Below are positions 31,416-44,146 of a stretch of DNA of 64,000 bases, piece after piece. The translations under genes and the position numbers were made by a program. Every line of letters begins with the position of its first letter. Position 1 is the stretch's first letter. This DNA is from Sacculina carcini. Lineage: Eukaryota > Arthropoda > Thecostraca > Sacculinidae. The notes under the pieces were generated by a model, which was not told the DNA's origin, did no database searches, and was given only the letters and a program-made list of their open reading frames with translations. The DNA lies in assembly GCA_916048095.2 (NCBI GenBank), contig OU696573.1:7775806-7839805 (forward strand), written 5' to 3'.

Positions 31416-34010
31416 CTATTGTCTGCGCCTATCCAGTGGCTGCAAACTGTAGCCGGTGCTGAAATCGTACCGCCCTCCCTGCAAACATCTTAGGGTGCAG
31501 AGGAATCTGTTCTGCACTCGGTCAAGACGGGAAGAGTGCGTGACGGCTGCACCACTCCAAATGACGCTGGCATACTCCATGATGGAACGAACATTTGCGC
31601 AGTACGCTGCGATGAGTCCCTGAGGGTTGCAGGACCGTGGTATTCCTTGCACATGTGTGCAAGGAATACCACGATGTATGAATACCGCGATGTATGAATA
31701 CGCGATACATCGATACATCGATATTCGCTATCATCGCGAACATTCCAAGTGCTCGGTTGGCTTTACGGGCGGTGATGTCCACGTGTGTGCCGAAAGTCAG
31801 TTTGCTGTCGATCAAGACTCCCAGATCACGCGCCGCTGTAAACGCTTGCAACTTCTTATTCCCGACTGAGTAAGTGTTTGTGCGGCTGCTTTTTGAGAGT
31901 TATGCCGAGCTGGTAACACTTGTCAGAGTTCAGCTTCAGCCTCCACTTTCGGCACCAGCTGCAAACATAATCCACCTGAGACTGCAATAATTCGGCGTCC
32001 GCGTTGGAGTTAATTCGTCGGAAGATATTCATGTCATCAGCGTATAGTAGAGCTGAGTCGCTCAATGTCATCGCCAAGTCGTTGATGAATACAGTGAACA
32101 ACAGTGGACTGAATACAGAGCCCTCCGGCACTCCACTGGTGACATCGGTCCAACGGGATGTTTTTCCGCCGAGCACCACGCGCTGCTTGCGATCTGACAA
32201 GAACGATTGCAGCAGGTCGAGAGATGAGCCAGTGACGTTGTATGCCGCAGACACAATGAGTAGGCGGTGGTCTACACTTTGAAAAGCAGACGAAAAGTCC
32301 GTGTAGACCACGTCCAGCTGCGATTTGACATCAATAGCGTCGCCAGCATGACACATGAACTCGGCGAGATTTGTGACGCAAGAACGATTGGCGTGGAATC
32401 CATGCTGAGTGTGCGATATGAGCGGCGAGATATCACGCTGCAGCTGCGAATTTATGAGGTTCTCGAATACCTTGCCGAAAATTTGCAAGAGACTGATGGA
32501 CCGATAGTTCACCGCCAGCCTGCAGTCACCCTTTTTCGGAAGAGCAATAATAATGGTCTCCTTCCACGCTCGAGGGTAAACGCCGCTACGAAGACAGATG
32601 TTGTATATTTTGGTGAGACGCACAGCCAGCTCATCTGCACACTCGCGTACCACTCGGTCACTGATATTGTCTGACCCACAGGATTTGTGAGCATACACCA
32701 ATCGCAGACGCAGCCCCACATCGTATTCAGTTATTAGTGATAGTCTGAGCACATCAGATTTCATACGGCGCACCTGGGGAAGTGGACCCGAACTGCGCGG
32801 TGAAAACGTTTTGGCAATACACTTGTTGAGTAGCTCTGATTTAACAGCGTCGAGCTCAACAGTGGCTCCCCTATGCTCAATTACTGTAGGCAGAGAACCG
32901 CTGCCGACGTTTTTACCGACCGTTATCATGAAGAAAAACATGCGCTTAGGATTGTGCCGAAAATCGCCCATCAGATTCAACAGGTATTATCTGTATTTTC
33001 AATCCAATAATTGTTTGAAAATACTCCGTTTGTCCGCGTATAATGTGTAAGCCATAGGACCCCCATGTTGCTTATAGTATTTTCGCACGCTATTTCGGAC
33101 TCTGAGAGCGTTTTTTACTCTGAGTCGAACCACGGCTTGTATTTCCGGGAGAGTTGCACGGTCGGTATGCAGTCGCCAATTGCGGACCAGCAGATGTCGT
33201 AGAACATTTCTACGGCGTCATCTGCACTGAACGAGTCCAGTACATTCCAGGCGAACAAGTCCAGGCGCTCTCTTAAGACGTCCCAGTTGGCCCGTTTATA
33301 GTTTAGCGTTTTTGTCCTGCTGACCAGCGGCACACGCTTCAAAATATGTTGTAGCGTGGTAGCTATAGTTTTGTGATCAGACTGGAACACGTTGTCGCAA
33401 AGTTTCGCAATAGCCCCAGGTATATTGGTGAACACCAGGTCCAGGTAGTGAGCGCCACTCGGACAGAGCAACAGCTGATCACACGCTCAAACGTGCGCGC
33501 TCAAACGTGTCTACTATACTAGGGGTTACTGACCTTGGATAACCGTCAACCACGGCGCCGTCTGGTGTCCAACTGACATCAGGTGGGTTGAAGTCACCCT
33601 GAATCACAAGCGGCAGGCCAGTTGAGTGCAGTTTATCAATTGTGTCCACCATTGGGCCGATACACGCTGCGTCATTGGGGGACGGTAGAAAATATCGTTC
33701 AGCAACAGTCGGCCAGACGAACCCAATTGTGAAATTAAACACTCACAGTTCTCCTCAAGGTCCGTCTTGCGTTTTGGAGAGGTCTGATTTGATGGCAGTG
33801 AGAACTCCACCTCCTCTGGTGCCCCTATCACGGCGAAAAAAATCGATGGCTAGGGAGAGCTGACCCAATCTCGCTGGTCAGGACGTTATCATTCAACCAT
33901 GTTTCAATGAGATTGATAATATCAAACTCTGCCAGTAACACGCAATAACTACGCAAAGCAGACAACTTTTTAGAGGCTTCGAACATTCTGGTAGTAAATA
34001 GAAATGCTAC
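31416..34010 (-). pseudogene. LINE E, Jockey-type, near-complete ORF2 with frameshifts
   Basis: Minus strand. The endonuclease at 34010-33115 shows LAEFDIINLIETWLND, VIQGDFNPPDVSW and FQSDHKTI (the GDFN and SDH catalytic motifs of APE-type nucleases), spread over three frames. RT is open from 32980 to 31856: YRSISLLQIFGKVFE, DVVYTDFSSAFQSVDH, SGVPEGSVFSPLLFTVFIND and the catalytic LLYADDM. The C-terminus at 31851-31416 is broken by a palindromic insertion. Upstream Gag-like ORF1 is not seen. The motif style fits the Jockey group. The RT frame is remarkably intact compared with LINE A. Confidence 0.8.
31637..31672. repeat. 36-bp perfect hairpin within LINE E
   Basis: Two 16-bp arms (GTGGTATTCCTTGCAC and its complement) flank a 4-nt loop; gatgtatgaatac repeats follow to 31720. 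The block interrupts the RT C-terminal reading frame, so it is an insertion or a local fold-back duplication. Confidence 0.9.
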
Positions 34011-35133
34011 TCATCTGTCCGTGTAGCTAGGGCGAATAAAAAACCAGGGCTGGGTCGGTGATCAGAGAGAAACAGCGAACACAACAGAGCGGAGAGAAGC
34101 ACGGGTCTAAAGTTAAAGCCAGGTCAATGATCGGAACAAAACCAATAACACACAAGAGCAGCACAAGCGCACGTCCATACATCATGACGACTGACACACG
34201 ACTGAACATACCAGAACAATTCAATACTGAAACAACATACGATGAAATCCAGGGGTAATATGAAGCAACACGTCTAATAATTAATAAAATATATATTAAT
34301 ATAACACCACACCGCATTAGCACTCAATCCAACTCCCCACACACACTGTCACATCTCAACACGACACCCGATCGCCCCCACGCGATAGCTTCGTCAGCAC
34401 ACACGTGTGCAAGCACTCACACACACGCAAACACAAACATGCACACACACACTCGCGCAAAAACATCCATCAGGCGACAAACGGTACAATAATCATACTA
34501 CAAGCAGTCACACTGCGCGTAACAGACAGAAGATACGAGGCGGAACACACACGCACGCACACACACTAAAACGAATCTCACTACATGTTCATCGCCAGAA
34601 TGATTGGCACGCGGCACTGGAAAATGGAAACGTTGGCACTCACCAAAGAAGATTGAGAAAATAACCGGCTCGCATACATACACGCGCTAATTTAGCTGAT
34701 TGACGGACAGCACGAAAAACAAAGCCTACATACAACCTGTATACACAAAGCCTCTCAATGCTGGATTGTGATTAAACTGTGTTAGCTAATGTCCCAGAAG
34801 ATACACAGGTTCAACAATATCAGCATATGGTGCGACAAGCCTCACAATGAACAGTGAGGTGAGCCGTTTTAGCGAAGACACTTGACAAGTGCTTCAGCGG
34901 CCAATCCCAAGACTGCGCTGACACCAAATTCATCATTTTGCATAAAAAAAATTATTTCTTACAGCGTACAATACCAAAGAATGTGTGATAAGATATAGTT
35001 GACAAAATCTTCAAAGACACTGACAAAAATGCTGGTGTGAATCTTGTGAGGTATTGCAATTCGCAAAAATACTGCGAAACTTCCGCGCAACAAACCATAG
35101 TGTGGAAAGCCGACGCAGCAGCAGCAGCATCAT
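34011..35133. other. No recognisable gene; CA-rich
   Basis: Scattered CA runs (34390-34560) and no coding that I can support. It may include 5' UTR of LINE E. Confidence 0.4.
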
Positions 35134-35450
35134 GTTGTCGACCGTTACACGAGCCACATTGAGGGTTGCAGACCTCACAGTTATATAGGTACGACATCAA
35201 CCACTCGGTCGCTGCGGCTGATCTGTCACCTAAGCAATAGCGCTATTAAACAGCATTTTCACACCGTGCATGAGCGCAAAATTACACGAGAAAGGATTGA
35301 TAGTAGAACTGAAATTATCGGGCATGAACACACCACCGGATTGCGACTTTTGGAAGTGATTTTCATCACAAAGCTGAGGTCATCCAAGAATGTCAGAGAC
35401 TTGACGCGCCCTGCGTTAGTAAAGGCGAGACCAACCGCGTCGATCATAGG
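35134..35450 (+). CDS. Penelope-like GIY-YIG endonuclease fragment (PLE-3)
   Basis: The frame reads VVDRYTSHIEGC, SYIGTTSTTRSLRLICHLSN, then TGLRLLEVIFITKL. This aligns block by block with PLE-1 (YIGMTTTTLSRRLTCHLSNG). It has the YIG core, a shifted Arg region and the conserved Glu. It is cut upstream, so RT is absent. A stretch of sequence like that after PLE-1 leads to hammerhead-like motif H3. Confidence 0.75.
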
Positions 35451-35583
35451 TGCTAATTCGGCAGCCACTCAAAGCATATGTGGTGGAATAGCACATATCC
35501 GAGATTCAGCACCTCAATTAAGGTTACACTATATAAGAAATCATTCAAAACATTAAAATATATGGGCATTTAATTAGCCGAGT

Positions 35584-35612
35584 CTGACGATGGAGTTCGG
35601 TAGCTCGGGAAT
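35584..35612 (+). ncRNA. Degenerate hammerhead-like motif H3
   Basis: CTGACGA is followed by a weak stem (GAG/CTC) and GGGAATG in the place of GAAAC. The preceding sequence (ggcatttaatt) is the same as before H1, so it is homologous to H1 but probably inactive. Confidence 0.4.
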
Positions 35613-35790
35613 GCTACCCAGCATTGGCCAACTACTGAAGTGCTTAAGCAGCGAAAATCAGAAGCTAGCGTGGAGTATTAGATGGACGAGAAAGAAGATT
35701 GAATGTTGTGAAACAGCCATGCAGTTCAAACTCGTGCGCATACGTGAGAATGCATATTTTTACATACATTTTTACTCAGGAGTCACAAGT
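35611..35790 (+). CDS. Penelope-like N-terminal fragment after H3
   Basis: IGQLLKCLSSENQKLAWSIR and RKKIECCETAMQFKLVRI match the fragment at 15762-15905. It is the head of a second PLE unit joined tail to head with PLE-3 and only about 20 nt from the hammerhead motif. The frame dissolves after 35790. Confidence 0.5.
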
Positions 35791-35799
35791 GCTTGGACA

Positions 35800-37663
35800 C
35801 TATTCATCACACGCACCAAGTTCATAAGAATCAACACAATATTTTCTTTCCTAGTTCTCATAGAGCCCGCAATGATGAGGAGAAGCGGATATATCTGAAG
35901 GTATCTGATTGGTATGAGGTAAGGTTCCATCTCCATTGACATCGTCTTTTGGCAAGCTGTTCCCGAGTTACGACCTATTGACCTGCTGGTTTACACACAA
36001 AAACGTGAAGAGCATCGGTAAATTTTCCATCGAATTATTTTCTTTTGGTGTATTGTATAGACTCTAGGAGTTTTGCAACAGTATGTGTCCAATAGCACTT
36101 TTTCAGCTGGTGCAGCTAGCAAATTGCAGCTAGCAAATTTCCAGCTGGTGGGATAATGCTATTTTCAACCAGTATATTGCCACTAACTGGCGAGCAATGC
36201 CCATATTTGCAGCCGCCCGTGACATTGAACAGAAACGCTGAATTCGTTCCAGCAGATTCGTTTACCAAACCTCTATCGATTGCTTTTATCTGCGATACAA
36301 AGTTTTGCTGCGGACAAGCATAATGTACAATAGTAAATGTGTGCTAATAGGTCAGTGCATATAGGGATAAACCACGCATGACAAGTGAGCACTTTGACGC
36401 AAAATGGTCACAGAGCAACGAATGCGTTATTGCACTGATAAATTGAAATTTTATTCATGATATATGACCTGATGTCGATGTACCAGCACTTGGAATTGCC
36501 TGTCAGTCGACTGATCAATTTGACACAGCAACATAGATATTGCTGCTTGAAATCTCACAGCAACATCTGCTTGAAATGAAAGGATTAACTATTGTGCGTA
36601 CATAAGATCAATTGCGATAAGTATTGGGCAAATTTTCATATAATTGTCCCATTCAGCTCTTTCGAAATATGAGGGGTACAATTGTACCCATCATATTTCG
36701 TTGAATTTCAAATGTATTTTATAAAGTGACTGAGAATTCTGCTGAAGTCCGTTCATTGGGTATATTGTCATTAAAATCAGCATAACACATAAGTAACAAG
36801 GGTGCGTGTGTGTCTATGCAATTTTATGCAATGTGCTTTCATTGAGGTATGTATGTTGAAATTGCCTAGGCATAAAATGATTGAGGGTCCTATGCAATTT
36901 GTCAACTGAACTAACTTTGAACACTGATACATGATGTCTGTCATCCCACCAAGCCTCGACAAAAATTTACGCCCTTGATAAACATGAATTGACTGGAAGA
37001 CAAAGAAGCCTGGGGTACAACACAATAAACAGGATGAGTAACGCGCATACTATTTATTGTTTATATCGAGTATGCATATGTCTTCTTCCACCACCGATCA
37101 TCACTCATTAGGAGAATAATGCACAAAAACATCAATTTCAGCAATATAACAATATAACAAAATAACATTTCAGCAATAAGAAACGGTTTCATAACTATAT
37201 TATTTATATATTTATTGGTGTCCGTGTATCAATGTATAATTATATAGCTTATTTGTTGCTCATTTATCTTAATTTCTCTATCTGGTTGTAAAGTTTTCAA
37301 TGCAATTTTTCTGCAATGTGCTGGCGTAACCGATGCAAAAAACCAAAATTGTAATTCCCAGATTTGGTTTTTCACTCTGGCATGCGAACAATTTCCGAAA
37401 TCTCATCTGGCCCTGATTCTGAGAAGATTGATCGGTCCTATGCTAGAATTATGAAGAGAGAACCCACCTTGTCAAGAGACAACTCACTTGTTGTCAAATG
37501 TTGGTTGAATAAGATGTACTGTTACATGAAGTAACGTCAAAGACAACATGGATGCACTGCCCAGTTTTCCAATGTAAACATACAAACAGAAAATCCGCTG
37601 CTCCACATTGCCACCCCAAACGGAAACAAGTCGTAGTGTCACGAGACATGTGGAGACACCAAC
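35800..37663. other. Intron sequence without recognisable element
   Basis: AT-rich. A short local direct repeat (gcagctagcaaatt) occurs twice near 36110-36140. I see no genes. Confidence 0.4.
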
Positions 37664-37778
37664 CGTATGAAATGATGGGCTGTTGTTCTGAGTTCGGAAT
37701 GCGGAACGGCACGGTAGCAATGGTGATCGGAAAATGCATGTGCAGATCTTCGCCACTTTTCTCAAAGTCCAGGTTGAC
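37664..37778 (-). CDS. Alpha-arrestin gene, penultimate exon in the window
   Basis: 115 bp, 38 codons plus one base. It encodes VNLDFEKSGEDLHMHFPITI and then ATVPFRIPNSEQQP, a beta-strand pair of the arrestin C-domain (consensus D-L-x-x-x-x-P-x-x-I-x-T-x-P). The acceptor AAG at 37779 follows the preceding exon in phase 0; the donor is TACG|GTTGGT in phase 1. The frame is also open some codons upstream, so the 5' border could be different, but 37778 gives the best protein continuity. The split codon is completed by the exon at 20900. Confidence 0.75.
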
Positions 37779-38152
37779 CTTCGGCAAAGGTTCACACGTG
37801 GAATCAAGACTATGCATGAAATGAACCAAAAACATCATTTGAAAAAACGCCATCATTATCAGCATATATCTGGCCATAAGCAACACCAAAGTTTCATGTT
37901 AAAATTTATCAGCGTTGTGATTATTGATGGCCGGACACAAAAGGCCAAGTTTGCTGTTCGCTTCTTAGTTTGCTGCTTAATGTTCAGTTTGAAGCAAAGC
38001 TAGCACACAACACATTTTAAATCACAGCTAGGATTATATGATATAGAACCTTGACAGCCATACGAGGATTTAGTGTCATGATATTCTCCAGCAGCTAATT
38101 GAATAGTATAACCACTGAATCAATCATAGAGTGTGTAATATCACTACTTCCC

Positions 38153-38627
38153 GATACTTTAATCATCCGATTGTTTTTAATTGTGTAGTTTTTGCGCTCT
38201 GGTTCAGGGTTCTAATTGTTCTGTTTTTAATAGTTGTTTTAATTATATATATTTTCGCATTTTATTCCCTCGACAGCTAACTTGATAGTCACCACAAATT
38301 GGTCACGTTCACTCTTATACCGTATATCACCACTAACTATTCATGTTCGCTCTTTTACCATCAATAATGTTTTGCACCACGTTTTAGACTATTATCACCT
38401 AAATTTTGCATCTCGTGTATCTAGTCAAACCACACGTACTAGGCATAATTTCTGCTGTATGATATATTGCCCGTTATACTCATAAGTATTCATTTCCAGT
38501 CACGGTTCATCTTTGTATATTATCAACACACCTGTAGTAATGTCCGCTCCTTGCGTGAACGATGTGATAAGCGCCATGTTGTCTTTTACTCTTGATACAT
38601 GACATGCGACAATACAATACAATACAA
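38153..38627 (+). mobile_element. LINE 3' fragment with (AATAC)n tail in the 1.1-kb intron
   Basis: A short coding scrap (FTINNVLHHVLDYYHLNFAS near 38362) and a tail of (AATAC)n at 38608-38627 suggest the 3' end of a CR1-like LINE with the tail type of LINE H. Degenerate direct repeats of about 39 bp flank it (38107 and 38625). Confidence 0.5.
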
Positions 38628-38860
38628 TATCACTAAATCGATCATATAGTCTGTAATATCACTAAACCTCCGGTTCTGTCTTCGTCTAGTTTATGCGGGC
38701 TGTTATTATTCATCAAAACTGGTTTATTCGAGCGAAACGATCTTGATAGACTAGATAGCCATGTACTATGCAGTTTTCAGTCTGCCTTGCGTTTAAACGC
38801 ACCACCAGCTCTACATCACCCAGCGCTCAGTAAGCTACGCATCTTCCCGGCAAGTCCTAC

Positions 38861-39058
38861 CTTGAGAGCGTAGTAGATCTGCATCAGGCGACACACTCCA
38901 ACCAATGTAGGCGGCATTACAGGCACCACCAGGCTGCTGGCCGAGTCGAACTTGGAGCGCGTTAGCGAACAGATTTCGTCGCCAAGGTACTCCAGAGCCG
39001 TTCGCTGGAGGTCTTTGGTAACTCCCAACACACCGCGGTCGATAAAATACTCAACATA
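38861..39058 (-). CDS. Alpha-arrestin gene, middle exon
   Basis: 198 bp, exactly 66 codons, phase 0 at both ends. Acceptor TTCTAATAG at 39059 and donor CAAG|GTAGGA are both strong. It encodes YVEYFIDRGVLGVTKDLQRT, a linker with ALEYLGDEI, and then LVVPVMPPTLVGVCRLMQIY, the arrestin C-domain strand with the conserved P-P-T and following Y-x-L-K. The preceding exon ends in RLIQ, and LIQYVEYFIDRG joins smoothly. With the neighbouring exons it forms the core of the C-terminal arrestin fold. Confidence 0.85.
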
Positions 39059-39309
39059 CTATTAGAACAGTCGAAAACGCACGCATACAGACACATACAC
39101 ACATTCAATCAAGAGCGTTGTGTATGTGTAGTGAGTAGTGTTGCCATAAAAATATCCAAATATTTCCTAACCAATGTTTCACAGAAAAGTAGGCGCAAAC
39201 CACTAGGCCTAACGCCATCAAGCTACGTATTGAGGGTTTATTCTATCACAGAGTGCTAACAAGGTAGTAGGATTCAGCAAACTTGTGTTCCCTGATTTCT
39301 AACGTATGT

Positions 39310-40292
39310 GTGTGTGTGTTCTTACCTAGTTGTTCTTACCGAGTCGTTCGCGCAGGAATGAGTCAGAAACTCGTGTCTCCTGCCTTCCAGAGATCATAAT
39401 TTTCTTTGAATTTACTTGTTTTTGGCTGTCCTATTATATTTTGCGGTATTCTATTCCAAAAATATATACTACGTTGAGGAAAACTGTACTTCTCTATATC
39501 TTTTTTGGCTCTACTTTTTTATAACTTAGAGCATGTGAACGTGTGGAACTGGTCGGCTGGAACAGACTGGTATTTTGAATATTTTCTTTGCCTGTCATAT
39601 ATCTATATATAGCTATCACATCTCCTCTGACTCTTCTTTCTTCTAGTGTAGATAGGTTCAATTTTCTCAGTCTTTCATTGTAGCCTAAATGTTTTGTCTC
39701 GTGTGATATTTTTGTAGCTGATCTTTGTACTTTCTCTAGTTTTTCCTTGTGCTTCTGTAAATGCGGACTCCATATTGTGACAGCGTATTCTAGAGATGGT
39801 CTAATGATAGCTATTATTAACTTTCTTAACATTTCGGCGTTGATATATGTGAAAGCTGTTTTAATATGTGCAATTTTGCAATTTGTCTTTTTCACTATTT
39901 CGGATATATGGTTTTCAGGAGACAGCTTGTGATTCATTATTACTCCAAGGTCCTTTTCTTTTTGCGAATCCTGTAATGGTATATTATTCATGATGTAAGA
40001 ATAGTTTGGTCTGAATTTACTAGTCCCAAATCGTACAATTCGACATTTGTTTGTATTAAATGACATTTGCCAGTGATCACTCCACAGTTCCAAATTTTCT
40101 ATACATGTCTGTAAGTCTACACAATCTTCTAGGCTGCGAATATTTTTTTGTAGTTTGACATCGTCGGCGAACATGTTCATGTATATGTCTGGCGGCACGA
40201 CATCCTGAATATCATTTATGTGTGTGTGTGTGTGTGTGTGTGTGTTCGTGTGTGCAGTTTGACATGTTTCTACCAAATGAACATCCGGCACT
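39310..40292 (-). pseudogene. LINE F, CR1-like RT C-terminal part
   Basis: Minus strand. 40291-39494 holds MNMFADDVKLQKN (intact FADD at about 40170), WQMSFNTNKCRIVRFG, EKDLGVIMNHKL, IRPSLEYAVTIWSP, VQRSATKISHETK and LEERRVRGDVIAIYRYM, the standard order of the RT palm, thumb and C-terminus in CR1-like LINEs. A frameshift near 39500 separates the last conserved part (IYFWNRI-like). The 5' end is replaced by a (TG)n run at 40219-40245. It lies in the large host intron in sense orientation. Confidence 0.75.
40219..40245. repeat. (TG)n microsatellite
   Basis: About 13 TG units at the truncation point of LINE F. Confidence 0.95.
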
Positions 40293-40423
40293 GAAACAAC
40301 ATTGTTCTCGAGTGTTGAATATGCGAAAATTCACTCGGACTTTTGACAAGGTAAACCTCAATCAGCAGTTGACTTTCTCCACAAGTTTGGCGTTCGTTTG
40401 AAATTCGGCTGATGTCAACAACA

Positions 40424-40740
40424 ACAGCAGCATATATTCAATATAGCGCACATATTTATACACAGGCGCTAAAAAACACAACTGACAGGAACATCACAGC
40501 GAGCCGGAGTAGGCACAAATAGAAAAATGAAAACACGTTTGCAAAAGTGGAGCATGCTAGATGGCCGTTGGCTATCAGATAGCTCATCCGCCCTTGAATC
40601 AGGTTTTGTTTTTATTTCTGTCGGATGTCTAGCCACCCTCCTGACTGCAAGACAGTGGGAGAGACGATTTAGTCGCCAAAGACTCGACCATGAATCTGGT
40701 TGTACTGTAATTACACGGTTACCAGTAGCAGGGTGAAGCC
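40424..40740 (-). mobile_element. SINE-like repeat N, copy 1
   Basis: About 315 bp on the minus strand ending TGCGCTATATTGAATATATG and (TTG)n. The end is like the 3' end of LINE B (40803-40835: GGTGCTATAGCAAATACACG and TTG repeats). A homologous copy is at 55887-56180. Non-coding and shared tail with a LINE suggest a SINE or a LINE-derived non-autonomous family; a tRNA-like head is not obvious. Confidence 0.55.
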
Positions 40741-41258
40741 TGAGCAGACAACGACGAATGCAAGAGATGCAAAAACGGGACGCAGCAACGAATGCAGATA
40801 ATTAACAACAACAACAACAACGTGTATTTGCTATAGCACCGGTAAAACACAAGCGCGAAAAACGGAATATATAAATTGTGGTAAAACGATCAATCATCAT
40901 TCATCTATTGTGGTAAAACGACAATTATTAAGAATAAGGGAGAAATCAGCAGATAAAAGAGCGTGAAGTCACAAAACAAACCAAAATGAGTAAATAGCAA
41001 GCAGAAGCACAAATAGCACAAATCCAAAAAATCAAGTGGTATATTCAAACAATAAAATCGACAAAGAATTATTACAGAGAACATTCACAATAGGAAAAAT
41101 AAAGCAGCAAGGAAGGAAAGGAAGCAGTAGCTGTGCTCAAGACAGGGAAAAATAGGACATCGAGGAAAATTGAAACAATCATGAAACGGAGAAATAGTTG
41201 AAACAATATCACAGAGAGGCGAAAGGAGAGAGAGTGAGAGACGGGATCAAATTAAATG

Positions 41259-44025
41259 TCAAAAAAAGTAAAGGCGATGCCGACGGAGGAATGTCCAAAA
41301 TGTAGAGGCGCGGATGATATGAGAGGGAAGAGAATTATACAAGCGAGGGGCGTAAAAGAAGAACGATTTAGAGGACCAGGAAGATTCGTTAGATGCACGG
41401 GGACAAGCGAGAGGAAGAAGGCGACGAGAAGAGTGTGAGTCAGTGGGAGACAGAAGATTAGCCAGATAAGAAGGTTGGTGAGGATCATGCAGGAGCTTGT
41501 AAATGAGACAGCAATAGCGAAAATGAATCCGTGGGATAATAGGAAGCCAGTGGAGTTGAAAAAGTAGGTGAGACGTGTGGCGATAAAAGGTAGAATGAAA
41601 GACAAATCGACAAGTTTGGTTGACAAGTTTATCACACGCTGAAGGATTAAGAGATGAGAACGAGGAGCACTTTAAGTAAAGCGAGTTGCAGTAGCCTAAC
41701 CTGGGAAAAATGAGAATATGATCAAGAGTGATGGCGGAAGTTTTATCAAAATAGGGACGTAAAGGGTAGAGAGAGCGCAGAATAAGACGACAAGTGCGAA
41801 AAAATATTCTCAAAGCAGGAGAGCGGAGAGACAAAGATAGAGCCGAGGCTGCAAACAGCAGTTGAGATAGAAAAATGGGAGAAGAGGAGGTGAGATACGG
41901 GTTGGATGGAGGACGATGAACTCAGACTTAGGAGTATTCAGGTACAGCTGCCGAGAGGCGGCCCATGAGGAAATTTCAGAAAGTATAACACAGAAAATGG
42001 AGGGAGTATCAGGAGTGACAGAAATGATAAATTAGATGTCATCGGCATACATTTTGAAAGTAATGGAATGTTTTCAAAGAACAGGGCAAAGAGAAGATAT
42101 ATAAAGATTAAATAATAGTGGGCCAAGGACGGACCCTTGGGAAACACCAGATTGAAGAGGGAAGTGAGCAGAGGTAGATGAATTGAAGTCAACTAAGTAA
42201 CTACGATCAGTGAGGTAAGATTTCAGAAGAGAAAGGGCGGAAGAAGATAGACCCAAACAGGAAAGATCACGAATAATAATAGGGTGACTAACAAGATCAA
42301 AAGCCGAGGACAGATCAAGTAATACTAAGGGGACCGATCGACGGTAGGACAAGTGTGAAAGGGTGTCATCACACAAGGAAATAAGTACAGATTCAGTAGA
42401 GTGAGCAGAGCGGAATCCAGATTGATACGGGTCAAGGAATTTAGATATGTAAGGAGAGAGTTGCAATGAAATAGCGGATTTAAAGAGTTTGGAGGGAAGA
42501 CTGAGGAGAGATATAGGACGGTAATTGTTGAGAGCAGTGGGATCAAGGGTAAGTTTTTTATAATGGGTTGAACAATAGCATGTTTGTCTGGCAAGAAAAC
42601 ACCATGCAGAAAAGAATAGTTGATAAGGTGGAGAAGGTAAGGCACAAGAGAAGGAAGAGACACAGAAAAGGCTCGAAAATTAATTGAGTCCGAGGGAGAG
42701 CGGGACATCTTGATTGAGGACAAAAGGTGGAAAATGTCAGGAAGAGAGACAAAGGGATATGAAGGAAAATTTTCGGAAGTGCGAGTATGACAGAGGGAGG
42801 ATCGGAGAGGAGGGATAGTTTTCAGAGCAGAATCGATTTTTGCAGAGAACAAAGACGCAAACTGAGAGGCTGCTAGATCACACGAGGTAGAAGGAGATCG
42901 AAGACAGCAGAGAGAATTGAGAGAGGACCAAAGAGATTTAGAAGAACGGGAAAGGGAAGCAAGTTTGGATTTGTAAAAATCTTGTTTGGCAATATGTAAT
43001 GCAGAAACATACGACGACCGGGCAGAGCAAATTAGTTCCCAATCCTGTGAAGACCGAGTTCTACTCCAGACAGTTCCGGTACGCCGCTGAGTAAGTTTAA
43101 GATAATGAAGATGAGAGGAGAACCAACAAGGAGAAAAAGTGAAAGGTTTAGACCGAGTGACCAAATGAAACATAAAATCATTTTATACCAGAGAGAACAT
43201 CTGAAATGACTGGGAAAATATCGTAGGGAGGGAGCCAGTAGAAGCGCTCGAGAGGAAGTACGGAAGATAAAAGTGAAGTAAATTTAGCAGGATCAAACTG
43301 TTTGTAATTGCGATATGAGAATGGTGGAGGACAAGCAGCACGGGAGAAAGGAAGTGAAGAAATCAAGAGGCAATGGTCAGAAATATTTGGATGAGAAGGC
43401 AATGTGAAAACATCATTCAGAGGACGGTCCGAGGAGAAAGCGGGAGCGGGACAGAGAGATAGGTCAAGAGAGTGACCAGATATGTGAGTAGGAGAAGAAT
43501 TCAAAATTGATAGACCAAGTGCCTGCAGAAGAGAAATGAAGTTTTGACAGTAAGGATTATTAGATGGGGAGTCAACCTAGAAATTGAAATCCCCTACGAC
43601 GATGAAGTTGATGGAGAAACGCGAGGATACATCAATAATGAGGTAAGGAAATTCGTTAAGGAAAAGTGGAGATGAGCCAGGGTGATTATGACGGTAGACT
43701 ATCAAAAACAAAATTTAGAGAAAGAAGGAACTGCAAGGGAGAGTGCAAGGAATTCAAATGAGGAGCAATCCGGAATCAGGTCATTTACAGGAGAAACAGA
43801 AAAAGACTTGGAAAATATACAGCCAACTCCACCGCCAGAAGATTTAGAATGTGAGCGAGATTTGTGCAAGAAATTGTAAGAGGAAGGAATATTTGCAGCG
43901 AAAGAAGAAACATCAGAATCGAGAAGCCAGGTTTCAGTTAAACACAAAATAGAGAGATTGAATGAAGATGTTTCATTACAGATCGGAAGAGTTGTATTTC
44001 TGCAGGAACGAATATTAAGAAGCAC
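41259..44025 (-). pseudogene. LINE B ORF2 (APE endonuclease and RT), broken
   Basis: Endonuclease begins MLLNIRSCRNTTLP with ILCLTETWLLDSDV, continues with YRHNHPGSS and GDFNF, and ends with SDHCLLISSL near 43390. RT shows DPYQSGFRSAHSTESVL, LLDLSSAFDLVSHP, SGVSQGSVLGPLLFNLYISS (42466-42074) and MYADDI at 42045, followed at once by a stop. The C-terminal domain at 41834-41259 has FPRLGYCNSLY, LHWLPIIPRIHF and APRLYNSLPSHI. At least five frame breaks. The catalytic motifs themselves are intact, so decay is moderate. Confidence 0.85.
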
Positions 44026-44146
44026 AGTGGAAAGATGAGAAGGACGGGATGTTGGAGGGAAAGTAATAGGGGTAGCAGCAGTAGAGTGAGGGGAGTGGTG
44101 AGAAAAAGGAAGTAGTCAAGCCTGAGGAGAAGCAAAAGGAGAATCA

